Numbered from the stretch's first letter, positions 1 through 9,097 are shown. The stretch: 64,000 bases of DNA from Roseburia sp. (GCA_019421345.1 JAHZFL010000003.1:209716-273715), one strand, 5' to 3'. Notes: a model not told the origin generated them from the sequence alone. Translations and numbers: made by a program.

Positions 1-22
1 CTGTTGCTATAATTGCGTACAT
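1..22 (-). CDS. rplU: 50S ribosomal protein L21, N-terminal fragment
   Basis: Only the first seven codons are in the window; they read MYAIIAT, the usual start of bacterial L21. A strong Shine-Dalgarno AGGAGGTG lies just upstream on the minus strand. L21 is a 50S large-subunit protein that binds 23S rRNA. The gene sits downstream of RNase G, which matches the common rng-rplU-rpmA order in Clostridia, and a leader of about 90 nt precedes it. The rest of the gene is outside the window. The identity rests on seven residues plus context. Confidence 0.8.
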
Positions 23-117
23 ATGGCACCTCCTATTATCATTACTCGCCAGTTGCGGTGCTGTTCTTCTTTCCGAAAGAGCAGACTTATAGACCTCACT
101 GTGCGGCATACTTCGTA
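23..117 (-). promoter_or_regulatory. Candidate L21 ribosomal protein leader (autoregulatory 5' UTR)
   Basis: The leader between the promoter and rplU is rich in short complementary segments, including GAGCAG/CTGCTC-type pairings around 60-90 and the CCGCAC...GTGAGG segment. Firmicutes rplU genes often carry a structured L21 leader at this place, thought to mediate feedback by L21. The assignment is by position and general resemblance, not by a covariance-model match. Confidence 0.5.
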
Positions 118-146
118 ATAATAGCACATCTTAGGGAGTGCGTCAA
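118..146 (-). promoter_or_regulatory. Promoter for rplU
   Basis: On the minus strand a -35 TTGACG (141-146) and a -10 TATTAT (118-123) are separated by 17 nt. They lie immediately after the rng stop codon, so rplU can be transcribed independently of rng. Confidence 0.65.
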
Positions 147-1439
147 CTACTTTTTTATATATGATTGGGAGTCCTGGAAAACGTCAAACATCTCCTGCAA
201 TGATTTTCGCACCTTCTTTCTTGTGACTTCCACAAGTCCAAGCTTTGTAATATCGATCAACTGTGCAGGTGCCGGATCATATTTTAGCGAGGCACGAAAG
301 GTGCGCATGAGTTCTTCTCTCGCATTCTCTGAAGCAAGATTTATAAAATCTACGACAATGATACCGGAAATACTGCGCAGTCGGAGCTGCCTTGCAATCT
401 CAACCGCCGCCTCCTGATTGATTTTCAGGAAATTTTCCTGCACCTCTTTTTTGGCAATATTTTTGCCTGTATTGACGTCGATCACCGTCAATGCCTCTGT
501 AGGCTGTATGACAAGATATGCGCCTGATTTGAGCCATACACGTTCCCTTAGGGCATTTTTGATCTGCGCTGCAATGCTATAAAGTGCGGATAAGGAAAGT
601 GACTGATCCTGATAATGGACAATCCGGACACCGCTTTCCGTGAGTATCTCGTTGACCGGAACAGACACACTGCCGCCCGTCATCAGGCGTTCTTCCGAAA
701 TTCCATATTTTTTACAAATTTCCTCGAACAACACACGGTCATCCGTGACGATCTCCTCCAGACAGTCTTGGCGCAGATCACGCAAATGCCTCATAGATGC
801 GGATTCCTCCCGGTACAGCAGGCTGTAACACGTTCTGCAGCGCGCCGTTTCCTTCACCTGTTCATAGATTTTTTTCAGTTGTTCAAGTTCCCTGTGTACG
901 TTTTCTTCTGTGGTTTCACCCGCATTTGTGCGTATGATCGCTCCGTATCCGTTTTCCTCCGACAGCCACTGTGCGAGCAGCTCCTTATAATGTCTGCGGA
1001 CGTCCTTTGTGAGCTTTTGCGATACGCTTATTTTGCGGTTTCCGCTTGTGAGCACCGCATAGGTTCCGGTCAGGCTCAGATTTGTTGTGACTGTCGGTTC
1101 TTTTGTTTTCAGAGCCTCTCGAACCACCTGCACGAGCAGCTCATCTCCCGCTGCCAGCACCTTCTTTTCGCCCGAACACTTTTTTGTAAAAATCGGATGC
1201 TTTACATCCTCCAGCGGCAGATAACAATTTTGCTGCGGAGAAATCTTTAGGAAAGCGGCGTTTAAATTTTTTACGATATTTTCTACCCTGCCGATGTAAA
1301 TGTTCCCGACCACCGGCGGATCTTCTTCTCCAAGTTTTTCCGGAAGCACCTCGATCATCCGCTTTTTTTCATCAAAAAGGGCAGAAATACGGTATTCCTG
1401 CCCTCCGATCGTCTCTGTTGTGATGACATAGCGGTTCAT
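147..1439 (-). CDS. rng: Ribonuclease G/E family endoribonuclease
   Basis: This 430-residue protein is an RNase G/E family endonuclease that cuts single-stranded AU-rich RNA in rRNA maturation and mRNA decay. An S1-like segment is near residues 35-120 (VGNIYIGRVENIVKNLNAAF). The two metal-binding aspartates are visible in VIDVNTGKN and VVDFINL. The CPxCxG zinc-link found in E. coli RNase E/G after the catalytic core is missing: after TRKKVRKSLQEMF the protein simply ends. The start overlaps the stop of the upstream DUF2344 gene by 4 nt (ATGA), which suggests translational coupling. Confidence 0.93.
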   Translation of the reverse strand: MNRYVITTETIGGQEYRISALFDEKKRMIEVLPEKLGEEDPPVVGNIYIGRVENIVKNLNAAFLKISPQQNCYLPLEDVKHPIFTKKCSGEKKVLAAGDELLVQVVREALKTKEPTVTTNLSLTGTYAVLTSGNRKISVSQKLTKDVRRHYKELLAQWLSEENGYGAIIRTNAGETTEENVHRELEQLKKIYEQVKETARCRTCYSLLYREESASMRHLRDLRQDCLEEIVTDDRVLFEEICKKYGISEERLMTGGSVSVPVNEILTESGVRIVHYQDQSLSLSALYSIAAQIKNALRERVWLKSGAYLVIQPTEALTVIDVNTGKNIAKKEVQENFLKINQEAAVEIARQLRLRSISGIIVVDFINLASENAREELMRTFRASLKYDPAPAQLIDITKLGLVEVTRKKVRKSLQEMFDVFQDSQSYIKK

Positions 1440-2164
1440 AGCGTCGTCCCCATATCTCCCAGAGAAATATAGCCGTTCCCATCCGCCGCGTAAACATCTT
1501 TTCTGTGAATCTGTATGGCATTTGTGTCATAGGAAAGCCCCATTGCCGCAAACAGATGCTCCAGAACAAGCTCGGGCTTTAGATTGTCCGTGCTCCCAGT
1601 GGAAACCATCAGATAGAAGGATGGAACGGCGATACCGTCCTCCCTTACCTTTTCACACACCTTAAAATCGTACACGAGCTGCTTTAAGTCCATGACTTTT
1701 TCACTTTTTTTCGTCTGTTTGGTGATGAAAACCTGCGCAGGATTTGTGAAATATTCGGCAATGCCCTCCGAGAACTGTTCCGCTGTCGCAGGCGGCCTGT
1801 AACCTTCTTTAAAGGAAAGCTCATAATCTGCCGCTGCTACGATCGACATTGCCGTCTTTGCATCGTCCGCAAGCTTTGCATATCCGGTGATCTCGACACC
1901 TTCCACCATCGTCTCATTTAAAATGCGAAGCGCCTCCTCGGTGGACGGCGACTGATGCACCTCAATGTCTAGATACTCCCCGTCGCTTGTGATGCCAACG
2001 CCAAGCGGCGCCGCAAACGACATGATCTGGTGCGGAGAAAATCCCTCAGAATAACACATGTCAATCTCTGAGCGGCGCATTGCCTTCTGAAAATAGCGCA
2101 TCATATCGAGATGTCCGATAAACTTCATCACACCGTATTTGCGGAATTTTATTCTAATTTTCAT
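1436..2164 (-). CDS. TIGR03936/DUF2344 family radical-SAM-associated protein
   Basis: A protein of about 242 residues starting MKIRIKFRKYGVMKFIGHLDMM, typical of the DUF2344 family. This family is often fused to, or placed next to, B12-binding radical SAM proteins of the TIGR03960 type, as here. Its biochemical role is not established. The ATG at 2164 is preferred because GGAGG lies 8 nt upstream; a GTG at 2173 is a weaker alternative. It overlaps the 3' end of the radical SAM gene by 11 nt and the rng start by 4 nt, so the three genes look like one operon. Confidence 0.85.
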   Translation of the reverse strand: MKIRIKFRKYGVMKFIGHLDMMRYFQKAMRRSEIDMCYSEGFSPHQIMSFAAPLGVGITSDGEYLDIEVHQSPSTEEALRILNETMVEGVEITGYAKLADDAKTAMSIVAAADYELSFKEGYRPPATAEQFSEGIAEYFTNPAQVFITKQTKKSEKVMDLKQLVYDFKVCEKVREDGIAVPSFYLMVSTGSTDNLKPELVLEHLFAAMGLSYDTNAIQIHRKDVYAADGNGYISLGDMGTTL

Positions 2165-4016
2165 AGCAGACACCTCCTCCGAATTTTCTGACGCCGCAGC
2201 CCGAACAGCGCATACGGCAGTTTGGGGTCACGCTTTCTTCCATTGCATGCTTCCATTCTCTCTGCAAAAACTCTTTTGTCACGCCCGTATCAATAAAATC
2301 CCACGGAAACAGCTCGTCTAACTGACGTTCCCGCATCGTATAAAAGTCAGGGTCAATGCCGCACGCTGCAAATGCGTCCAGCCAGCGCTGATAGTCAAAA
2401 TATTCCGACCACGCATCAAAGATACCGCCGTTTTGATAGACCTCTAAAATAGCTTTCGCCACATGCCTGTCGCCGCGCGCAAGCACACCCTCTAAAACAG
2501 TAACGTCAGCCTCATGCCAGTTGTACTTGATGCTCTTGCGGTTTAACTGCTCCTTTACCGCAGTATTGACTACTTTTGCTCTGCCGATATAATCCTCCGG
2601 CGGATACATCCTTGCCCATTGAAACGGAGTAAACGGTTTTGGCACAAAAAATGAAGTGCTGATCGTAATCTGGCATCTGCCGTTTCTGTTTTCCTTTGGA
2701 ACGGTGTCGTAATAGCGGGCAGCCGTCTCGTTCGCAAGCTCTGCGATCGCCTGCATATCCTCTGTCGTTTCTGTCGGAAGCCCAAGCATAAAGTAAAACT
2801 TTACCTTATTCCAGCCGCCCTCAAATGCCTGCGTTGCACCGTTTAAAATATCCTCCTCCGTCAGTCCCTTATTGATAACGTCGCGCAGGCGCTGCGATCC
2901 CGCCTCCGGGGCAAACGTTAAGCTGCTCTTTTTGATGTCCTGTACCTTGCTCATCACATCGAGTGAAAATGCGTCGATACGCAAGGATGGGAGGGAGATG
3001 TTGATATGCTTGCGTCTGCATTCCTCAATCAGGAAATTGATCAGCTCCTCAAGCTGTGAATAGTCGGAGGAGCTTAAGGAACTTAAGGAAATTTCTTCAT
3101 GCCCCGTGGACTTTAACATCTCCATAGCGAGCTGTTTTAAACGCTCTACATGCTTTTCACGCACCGGACGATAGACCATGCCTGCCTGACAGAAACGGCA
3201 GCCGCGAATACAGCCGCGCTGAATTTCAAGAACGACACGATCCTGTGTTGCCTTGATAAACGGTACGACAGGTTTCTCCGGGTAAACAGCCTGTGTCATA
3301 TCGAGCACAAGCTGCTTTGTGATCGTGCGGGGAATATCATCAAAAAGAGGCTCAAAGGCCGCCAGCGTTCCGTCCTCATGGTAAGACGGGCGATAGAGGG
3401 AGGGCACATAGATTCCCGGAATTTTTGCAGCTTCATGCAAAAATTCCGCCCGCGTTTTTTGTTCTGCCCGCATCTTTAGATAGAGGTCAAACAGCGCATC
3501 ATATTGTAATTCGCCCTCTCCCATATAAAACAGATCAAAAAACTCTGCGATCGGTTCGGGATTATAGGTACACGGACCGCCCCCGATGACAAGCGGACAG
3601 TCTTCTCCCCGGTCTGCGGCAAGCAGCGGTATTTGACCAAGATCAAGAATCTGCAGAATGTTGGTGTAGCACATCTCATATTGCAGCGTGATGCCCAAAA
3701 AATCAAGATTTTTGATCGGTTCCTGTGATTCCAGTCCAAACAGCGGAATCTGCTGCTCTTTCATGATCCGGTGCAGATCCGGCCACGGAGAGTAGACACG
3801 CTCACACCACACGTCCTCTCTTTTATTGAACATATCATATAAAATCTGGATGCCCAGATGCGACATTCCAATCTCATAGACGTCCGGAAAGCACATGGCA
3901 AAACGGATATTTACCTTAGACTTGTCCTTTAAGACAGAGTTGACCTCGTTTCCTATATAACGAGCGGGTTTTTCTATTTTTAATAGTATTTCATCAGTCA
4001 GTGCAAGTTTTCTCAT
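2154..4016 (-). CDS. TIGR03960 family B12-binding-domain radical SAM protein
   Basis: A 620-residue protein with an N-terminal B12-binding-like region followed by a radical SAM core. The [4Fe-4S]-binding cysteines are seen in RGCIRGCRFCQAG (CxxxCxxC). The family is conserved in Clostridia and always near a DUF2344 partner; the substrate is unknown, although the position next to rng and rplU suggests work on RNA or the ribosome (inference). The C-terminus carries extra cysteines (CRMRCSGCGVRKFGGGVC), possibly another metal site. It is the first gene of its operon and has a clear promoter. Confidence 0.9.
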   Translation of the reverse strand: MRKLALTDEILLKIEKPARYIGNEVNSVLKDKSKVNIRFAMCFPDVYEIGMSHLGIQILYDMFNKREDVWCERVYSPWPDLHRIMKEQQIPLFGLESQEPIKNLDFLGITLQYEMCYTNILQILDLGQIPLLAADRGEDCPLVIGGGPCTYNPEPIAEFFDLFYMGEGELQYDALFDLYLKMRAEQKTRAEFLHEAAKIPGIYVPSLYRPSYHEDGTLAAFEPLFDDIPRTITKQLVLDMTQAVYPEKPVVPFIKATQDRVVLEIQRGCIRGCRFCQAGMVYRPVREKHVERLKQLAMEMLKSTGHEEISLSSLSSSDYSQLEELINFLIEECRRKHINISLPSLRIDAFSLDVMSKVQDIKKSSLTFAPEAGSQRLRDVINKGLTEEDILNGATQAFEGGWNKVKFYFMLGLPTETTEDMQAIAELANETAARYYDTVPKENRNGRCQITISTSFFVPKPFTPFQWARMYPPEDYIGRAKVVNTAVKEQLNRKSIKYNWHEADVTVLEGVLARGDRHVAKAILEVYQNGGIFDAWSEYFDYQRWLDAFAACGIDPDFYTMRERQLDELFPWDFIDTGVTKEFLQREWKHAMEESVTPNCRMRCSGCGVRKFGGGVCYEN

Positions 4017-4074
4017 CTTTTTCCTTTCTGGTTTGGTATTGCGCAGAACGCTTCCTGCATCGTTAATCTTTCAT

Positions 4075-4103
4075 ATTATAAACATTTGATGGGAGAAGTG
4101 CAA
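4075..4103 (-). promoter_or_regulatory. Promoter for the radical SAM/DUF2344/rng operon
   Basis: The minus strand has TTGCAC (4098-4103), a 17-nt spacer and a perfect TATAAT (4075-4080), about 60 nt upstream of the radical SAM start. Confidence 0.75.
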
Positions 4104-4143
4104 GCGGGAACGGACCAAAAAGGTTTTTTCTGACTTCCCGCAG

Positions 4144-5886
4144 TTAACCTTGACGGTACTGATCCAGCAGCTCCTTTAAAGTGAGTTCCGGGAAAATTTC
4201 CCAAATCGCCTCTAGGGCCCTTCTCATTGCCCATACCTCCTCGGAAGCTTCTTCTTCGGAAATCTCAATATTCATACGATAGCGGACCATATATATGATA
4301 GCCACTGTGATTGCTCGCTGCTGATCTTCCGCGTCTGCAGCTTTATATGCTTCGTAAGTGTAGGAAAGATACGGTGTGTATTTTTCATTATCCACCATTT
4401 CAATATCTTTGCTGTCAGATAAATTCTCTGCAACCCCGTTTCCATAGTCCATGGTTTCTTTTAAATTGTCCAGTCCCATCATTTTCATATTCTCAAAAGT
4501 CATTTCAGTGATCGTACGCACGCTTTCCTGTTGCTTTACTACTTCCCTCTCTGCATCCCGTATATCAATTTCCTGTAATTCTCCTTCTTCTACCCGTCCC
4601 CTTAAAATCACCTGATATAAGACTAGTGCTGTTCCAAGATCCAAAAGTTCTTCGTCGTCTGCATTCAGATAGTCTTCATAATCCCACTGAAGAAGAAATG
4701 TATCATAATAATGGTTTATGATAGGATCGCAGGGAATCGGAGTATACTCGGTATCTAGTTCTCCCTCAGATATCAGTGTTTGTTCAGCGGCTTCCTTTCC
4801 GAATAAAACTTTTACCGGCTCACTGGCATAGGCAGTATCGGAGGGTGTTGTTCTTTCTCTTTCCGAAAAAACTTCCAGCATCATGTAACGATTATAGAAA
4901 TGGGGAAGCTGAATTTCGACTGTCCCATGGTCAGAAACACTGGTATCCGCTATTTTCCCATAAGCATATACATCACCTGAGGACTTATCACGAATCATTG
5001 CATACAAGCCGTTTCCCTCTCCCGTGGTTGCATTGGAATAACGAAAACGGCAGATATTTTTGTTTCGTTCGACATTCTCTATCGTTACATGCTGTGCTGC
5101 GGACGATACGACGATCGTCCACTCTCTGGAAGGATCTGTCTCCTGCTCAAAACGGGAAAGCTCCTGCGTTACTTCCATCGAAAGCGGAAGGGAAGCGTCT
5201 TTCACATAGCAGATACTGTCTTTATCGATCTCGCAGCAAGGACGGAGCATTGCCGGTTCTTCCAGACGCTGTATTTCTTCCGAATATAAGCCATCACTGT
5301 CATAAATCTCATGTGAACCATCTGCCTCTATCCGAACCGGCTCTCTGCTTTCACATGCCCACCATGCTTCTTTATAGTTTAATCCTTCATTCTCATCTCC
5401 AAATCCCATATCGTCCCAGTCATCTTCAAACAGCTCAAATGGCAGGAGAAACATTCTGTCATCAAAATCATTGGTTACGCTTGTCATTCCAATTAACTGT
5501 TGTTCTTCCGGTGAAAATGCCATGTCCATAAAATCCGTATTCAGATATTCTCGGATATCGCTGGTTTTCCAACAAAATTCAGCTTCTGTGTCCTGTGCGA
5601 GAAGCGGAACTCTCAGTTCCTGCTCATACTCCTCAGGCACATCATCTAAAAACAATGTCAGCTTATCATAATCGGGGGGTGGGGAGTTTATCAACAAACG
5701 CCATTTCATTCCTCCCAAATAAACATATTCGCCCCTCCATTCGCCGTTTTCCGGTTCCTGTGGCGAATCCAGACGGTAAGCAAACGGCTCAATCCGTTTT
5801 GAACTAGGCGCGTAATTCACGCGAATGAAGACGAAAAGAAACACAAAACATACTGCCACTGTTCCTATGCCAAGCCACCTTTTCAT
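4144..5886 (-). CDS. Membrane-anchored DUF6273-like protein of unknown function
   Basis: About 580 residues. One N-terminal hydrophobic segment (GIGTVAVCFVFLFVFI) should act as an uncleaved anchor, leaving the rest outside the cell. Residues about 55-200 resemble the DUF6273 domain of Clostridia: YLGGMKWRLL, TSDIREYLNTDF, AFSPEEQQLIGMTSVTN. The C-terminal half is acidic and mostly helical, without a recognised domain. The start at 5886 fits AGGAGG 8 nt upstream; 5892 is possible. It is a single-gene unit with its own promoter. Function is unknown; DUF6273 domains are common in surface proteins of gut Firmicutes. Confidence 0.7.
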   Translation of the reverse strand: MKRWLGIGTVAVCFVFLFVFIRVNYAPSSKRIEPFAYRLDSPQEPENGEWRGEYVYLGGMKWRLLINSPPPDYDKLTLFLDDVPEEYEQELRVPLLAQDTEAEFCWKTSDIREYLNTDFMDMAFSPEEQQLIGMTSVTNDFDDRMFLLPFELFEDDWDDMGFGDENEGLNYKEAWWACESREPVRIEADGSHEIYDSDGLYSEEIQRLEEPAMLRPCCEIDKDSICYVKDASLPLSMEVTQELSRFEQETDPSREWTIVVSSAAQHVTIENVERNKNICRFRYSNATTGEGNGLYAMIRDKSSGDVYAYGKIADTSVSDHGTVEIQLPHFYNRYMMLEVFSERERTTPSDTAYASEPVKVLFGKEAAEQTLISEGELDTEYTPIPCDPIINHYYDTFLLQWDYEDYLNADDEELLDLGTALVLYQVILRGRVEEGELQEIDIRDAEREVVKQQESVRTITEMTFENMKMMGLDNLKETMDYGNGVAENLSDSKDIEMVDNEKYTPYLSYTYEAYKAADAEDQQRAITVAIIYMVRYRMNIEISEEEASEEVWAMRRALEAIWEIFPELTLKELLDQYRQG

Positions 5887-5938
5887 AATCATCTCCTCCT
5901 CTTTTTATAAGGACAATTAATTTTATGGTTCTTTCCCC

Positions 5939-5966
5939 ATTATATAACAAGATACCCGAAATTCAA
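5939..5966 (-). promoter_or_regulatory. Promoter for the DUF6273-like gene
   Basis: Minus strand TTGAAT (5961-5966), a 16-nt spacer and TATAAT (5939-5944), about 50 nt before the start codon. Confidence 0.65.
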
Positions 5967-6083
5967 ACATCTTCCGAGTAGAAAATTCTACGCTGCGGGC
6001 AGCTTACAGGGATGCCATGTTTGGATGGCAGAGAGTATTTGAAAATTATCTGTATCAGATGAAAGACAGCAACAGCTTGTTGC

Positions 6084-6112
6084 TTGTGCAAATCATGCCG
6101 TGAGCTTATAAT
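6084..6112 (+). promoter_or_regulatory. Promoter for the XRE/zinc-ribbon regulator
   Basis: TTGTGC (6084-6089), a 17-nt spacer and a perfect TATAAT (6107-6112) on the plus strand, 31 nt before the ATG at 6144. AAAGGAGG lies between them. Confidence 0.65.
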
Positions 6113-6143
6113 AAAAATGAAATAATTTAAAGGAGGAACGGAT

Positions 6144-6602
6144 ATGGAAACACAGGATATTCTTAAAAACTTGCGTGAGAAGAAGCATCTGACACAGGAG
6201 GAGCTTGCAGAGCGTGTGCAGGTTACAAGACAGGCGGTCAGCCGCTGGGAAACCGGTGAGACGCAGCCAAATACAGATACGTTAAAGGCGTTATCGCAGG
6301 AGTTCGGTGTTTCGATCAATACACTTCTCGGTTCGCCGCGGAAGCTTATTTGCCAATGCTGCGGCATGCCTTTGAGTGAAGACGACATGGTCAGCCGCGA
6401 ACCGGACGGAAGCTATAATGAGGATTACTGCAAATGGTGTTATACGGATGGTGATTTTGTATACCAGTCGAAAGAAGATTTGTTGGACTATCTGACGGAA
6501 CATATGCCAAATCCCGATCATTTGGAGAACGGCGTTAGGCGTGTGCAATTTGATGCATATCTTTCACAGCTAAAATACTGGAAATCAGCGCCATCCGTTT
6601 GA
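6144..6602 (+). CDS. XRE-family regulator with C-terminal zinc ribbon
   Basis: A 152-residue protein. Residues 5-60 form a Cro/CI helix-turn-helix (LTQEELAERVQVTRQAVSRWETG). Residues about 68-135 match the putative zinc-ribbon domain Zn_ribbon_2, with CQCCGMPL and DYCKWCYTDGDF supplying four or more cysteines. Such fusions are common in Clostridia and may let the repressor respond to metal or redox state (inference). The start follows AAAGGAGG at a good distance. The gene stands alone between convergent and divergent neighbours, so its target is not evident from context. Confidence 0.88.
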   Translation: METQDILKNLREKKHLTQEELAERVQVTRQAVSRWETGETQPNTDTLKALSQEFGVSINTLLGSPRKLICQCCGMPLSEDDMVSREPDGSYNEDYCKWCYTDGDFVYQSKEDLLDYLTEHMPNPDHLENGVRRVQFDAYLSQLKYWKSAPSV

Positions 6603-6608
6603 TGGGCG

Positions 6609-6636
6609 GCGCTATTCCTCCCTTATGGAATAGCGC
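6609..6636 (+). terminator. Hairpin after the XRE regulator
   Basis: GCGCTATTCC and GGAATAGCGC form a perfect 10-bp stem with an 8-nt loop just after the stop codon at 6602. The downstream sequence AAAATTCTTT is only weakly T-rich, so this may be a weak terminator or an mRNA-stabilising hairpin. Confidence 0.5.
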
Positions 6637-6698
6637 AAAATTCTTTATGCTTTCTCATCTCCCGTCAATCGCACGGAGTTACAATCGTCTTTCCACCC

Positions 6699-7832
6699 TT
6701 ATCCAGCAGTGGGGGTAATTCTTTTCCCCCACCGCACACACGCCGCCAGTGCCCTCTGCAACGGCTGCACCAACACAAGCTCTATGATCATGCCGCCGAC
6801 AAGCGAAAACAGCAGCGTCAGAACAATCATTACCAGACAGCCCCAAACCACACCGCCGCTCATCACGTTGATATGCAGGAAATCCTTAACGATCACATGA
6901 AGCGCCGCCCAGTGGATCAGCAGAATCGAAAAGCTGTAACGGCTGATCAGACCTGGCAATCCGCAAAGTGCCTTTTGCCGAACCGCAAGGCGTTTTGCGG
7001 CGACAAATAAGGCGGCTGTAAACAGCATCATGGTCGGCGCCGTGTTATAGACATATGCGTCATACCAGCCATGCGAAAAGAAGATGTAGCAGGTAACGGC
7101 AAAGGAAATAGCGCCGCCCGCAAGCATAAGATTTTCCGCCCGTCTTGTGCAGCGGCAGGAAAGATAATAGCCCAATATAAAGACGCCGGCATAGGAATCC
7201 ACGATCGGGGAAACATGGGCGTCCATGCCAAACAGCGGCAGGTAGGTATCAAGCGCACTGACTGCAAATATCACAAAAACAACTCCGCTAAGCACACCGT
7301 CCGAGATATTTTGGAGCAGATACCTAAGAAACGGCGTCAAAAGATAGAGCCATAAAATTACATAGATCAGCCAGAAATGCGGCGCCTCGATCGGCGGCCC
7401 GCTCAAGATCCGTATCAGAAACGTAAACCAGTAGCCTGGCGCAAGACGCCCCAGCCCCTCCTTTGCACAGACATATAAAATATAATAGACAAAAAAAGGG
7501 ATTGCCACCTTAGAAAACCGCTTTGTCAGAAACGTGCCCGTACGCTCTCCTTCCATCGGCAGGAGAAGCGCACCGCTTATCATGAGAAACAAAAGATTGC
7601 AGGATAGAAAAATAAAGTGAAAGACCTCTGCAAGCTGAAAAGACAACGTTCCGGGAGCGAGCTGCGTGCGCGCAAGCTCAAGCGTGTGCACGCAGACGAC
7701 AAAAACGGTCGCAAGTACGCGCAGATCATCCAGATAAACTTTACGTCCCTCCTGCCCTGCACCTTTCGGCAGCCGTGCCCAAAGCCCCTGTGTTCCTAGC
7801 GGTTTGACAACTCCTGTGTGATTTCTTCCCAT
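6699..7832 (-). CDS. Acyltransferase family (Acyl_transf_3) membrane protein
   Basis: Up to 377 residues with about ten hydrophobic segments. YLDDLRVLATVFVVCVHT near the N-terminus is the characteristic first helix of the acyltransferase-3 family, including the catalytic-type histidine. These integral membrane enzymes O-acetylate or otherwise acylate cell-surface glycans. The longest start (7832) overlaps the end of hisIE by 37 nt, and the first 30 residues look atypical, so the true start is probably a non-ATG codon further in (for example TTG at LWARLPKG). It is the last gene of the his operon as arranged here, though no link to histidine synthesis is apparent. Confidence 0.8.
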   Translation of the reverse strand: MGRNHTGVVKPLGTQGLWARLPKGAGQEGRKVYLDDLRVLATVFVVCVHTLELARTQLAPGTLSFQLAEVFHFIFLSCNLLFLMISGALLLPMEGERTGTFLTKRFSKVAIPFFVYYILYVCAKEGLGRLAPGYWFTFLIRILSGPPIEAPHFWLIYVILWLYLLTPFLRYLLQNISDGVLSGVVFVIFAVSALDTYLPLFGMDAHVSPIVDSYAGVFILGYYLSCRCTRRAENLMLAGGAISFAVTCYIFFSHGWYDAYVYNTAPTMMLFTAALFVAAKRLAVRQKALCGLPGLISRYSFSILLIHWAALHVIVKDFLHINVMSGGVVWGCLVMIVLTLLFSLVGGMIIELVLVQPLQRALAACVRWGKRITPTAG

Positions 7833-9076
7833 GTTACTCCCTTTTCTGCCATCAGCACCATCATGTGATACAGGAAATCAGAAATTTCATATTTGATCTC
7901 CTCCGAATCAGGGTTCTTTGCGGCGATGACAATTTCCGTCGCCTCCTCCCCGATTTTCTTTAATATCTTATCAATCCCCTTATCAAACAGGTAATTAGTA
8001 TAGGAGCCCTCCTTCGGATGCGCTCTGCGGTCGAGGATAATGTCATACACATCCTCAAGCACCTTTAACGGATTTTTCTCCATATACTCCTTTTTTACGA
8101 TCTCATGAAAAAAGCAGGTCGGATTGCCGGTGTGGCAGGCGGCGCCGATCTGCGATACCTTTGCCAGAATCGTATCAAAATCGCAATCTGCCGTCAGAGA
8201 CTTTACATACTGCACATGTCCGGACGTCATTCCCTTTGTCCAAAGCGTCTGTCTGCTGCGGCTGTAATAGGTCATGCGTCCGGTATGGAGCGTTGCATCA
8301 AACGCCTCCTCATTCATATATGCAACCATCAATACCTCGTCAGTCCGGTAATCCTGCACAACAACAGGAACCATACCATCCGAATTTTTCTTAAGGTCCT
8401 TCCAGCCGAGCGCCGGTTCAAAATGATCCATCTTAATCCCATCTGCGGAAAGGCGGGATTTCAGTTCCATGATATTCATCTGCGGATCATTGATAAAACC
8501 TCCTGCAATCCCTCTTGTATTCCGCCGTTTTAAAACCTCGACGATATTCTCGTAATCAAAGGAATCAAAATTTACAAGATAGGGAAGATCGGTAATATTT
8601 TCAATGGCATCCAGCACATCCGTATTTAATACAAGCAGTTCATGAAAATTCTCAGCCAGCTCCTCCTGATGCTTGAAAAGAAAGTCTACATTGGCGACCG
8701 ACACTAAGATGCGCTCCTTTCCAAAGCGCCTGCACGCCTCCTGTGCGATTTCCATGCCACTTTGCTTCGCGCCGTTTATAAGCACCTGCAGACACCCCGC
8801 ATAGATGAACTTCTTGATGTCCTCCAAGCGGTTAATGTTTCCTCCGGCACAGACCTTGAGTTCTACATTACGGTTGATCATTTTAATGACATGAAGATTT
8901 TTCTCATGCTCCTCATCCTCGTCAGACAGATCGAAGATCAAAAGCTTATCAATGCCGCTGTCATTGTAAAAGCGGGCAAGCGTGATCACGTCGTTGACGG
9001 GGGTAAAATCATTTCGCCCCCTGACTGCCTGCCCGTTTTTTAAATAAATCGTCGCTACGATATTTTTTTGTTCCAT
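7796..9076 (-). CDS. hisIE: HisIE with N-terminal HisA/HisF-like domain
   Basis: A 426-residue three-domain protein. Residues 1-215 resemble a HisA/HisF (beta-alpha)8 barrel (TIYLKNGQAVRG, VCAGGNINRLEDIKKF). Residues about 225-320 are HisI, phosphoribosyl-AMP cyclohydrolase, with CDFDT, HTGNPTCFF and other metal-site residues. Residues about 335-426 are HisE, phosphoribosyl-ATP pyrophosphatase (GEEATEIVIAAKN). It would catalyse steps 2 and 3 of histidine synthesis. In the barrel the first catalytic aspartate of HisA/HisF is replaced by tyrosine (TIYLKNG against AIDLKDG) and the second, HisF D130, by alanine (SVANVD against AIDAK). The barrel is therefore probably not a working HisA or HisF. 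Confidence 0.92.
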   Translation of the reverse strand: MEQKNIVATIYLKNGQAVRGRNDFTPVNDVITLARFYNDSGIDKLLIFDLSDEDEEHEKNLHVIKMINRNVELKVCAGGNINRLEDIKKFIYAGCLQVLINGAKQSGMEIAQEACRRFGKERILVSVANVDFLFKHQEELAENFHELLVLNTDVLDAIENITDLPYLVNFDSFDYENIVEVLKRRNTRGIAGGFINDPQMNIMELKSRLSADGIKMDHFEPALGWKDLKKNSDGMVPVVVQDYRTDEVLMVAYMNEEAFDATLHTGRMTYYSRSRQTLWTKGMTSGHVQYVKSLTADCDFDTILAKVSQIGAACHTGNPTCFFHEIVKKEYMEKNPLKVLEDVYDIILDRRAHPKEGSYTNYLFDKGIDKILKKIGEEATEIVIAAKNPDSEEIKYEISDFLYHMMVLMAEKGVTWEEITQELSNR

Positions 9077-9097
9077 CCTTGTCTTATACCTTTCTCT

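Noticed and set aside
4100..4143. GCGGGAA/TTCCCGC hairpin after the DUF6273-like gene
   Set aside because: A 7-bp stem with a long loop and no good T-run; overlaps the next promoter, so it is too weak to call.
5970..6104. Frame reading VENSTLRAAYRDAMFGWQRVFEN before the XRE regulator, ending in TGA at 6102-6104
   Set aside because: It looks protein-like and may be the end of a lost gene, but it has no start or family match, and overlaps the XRE promoter.
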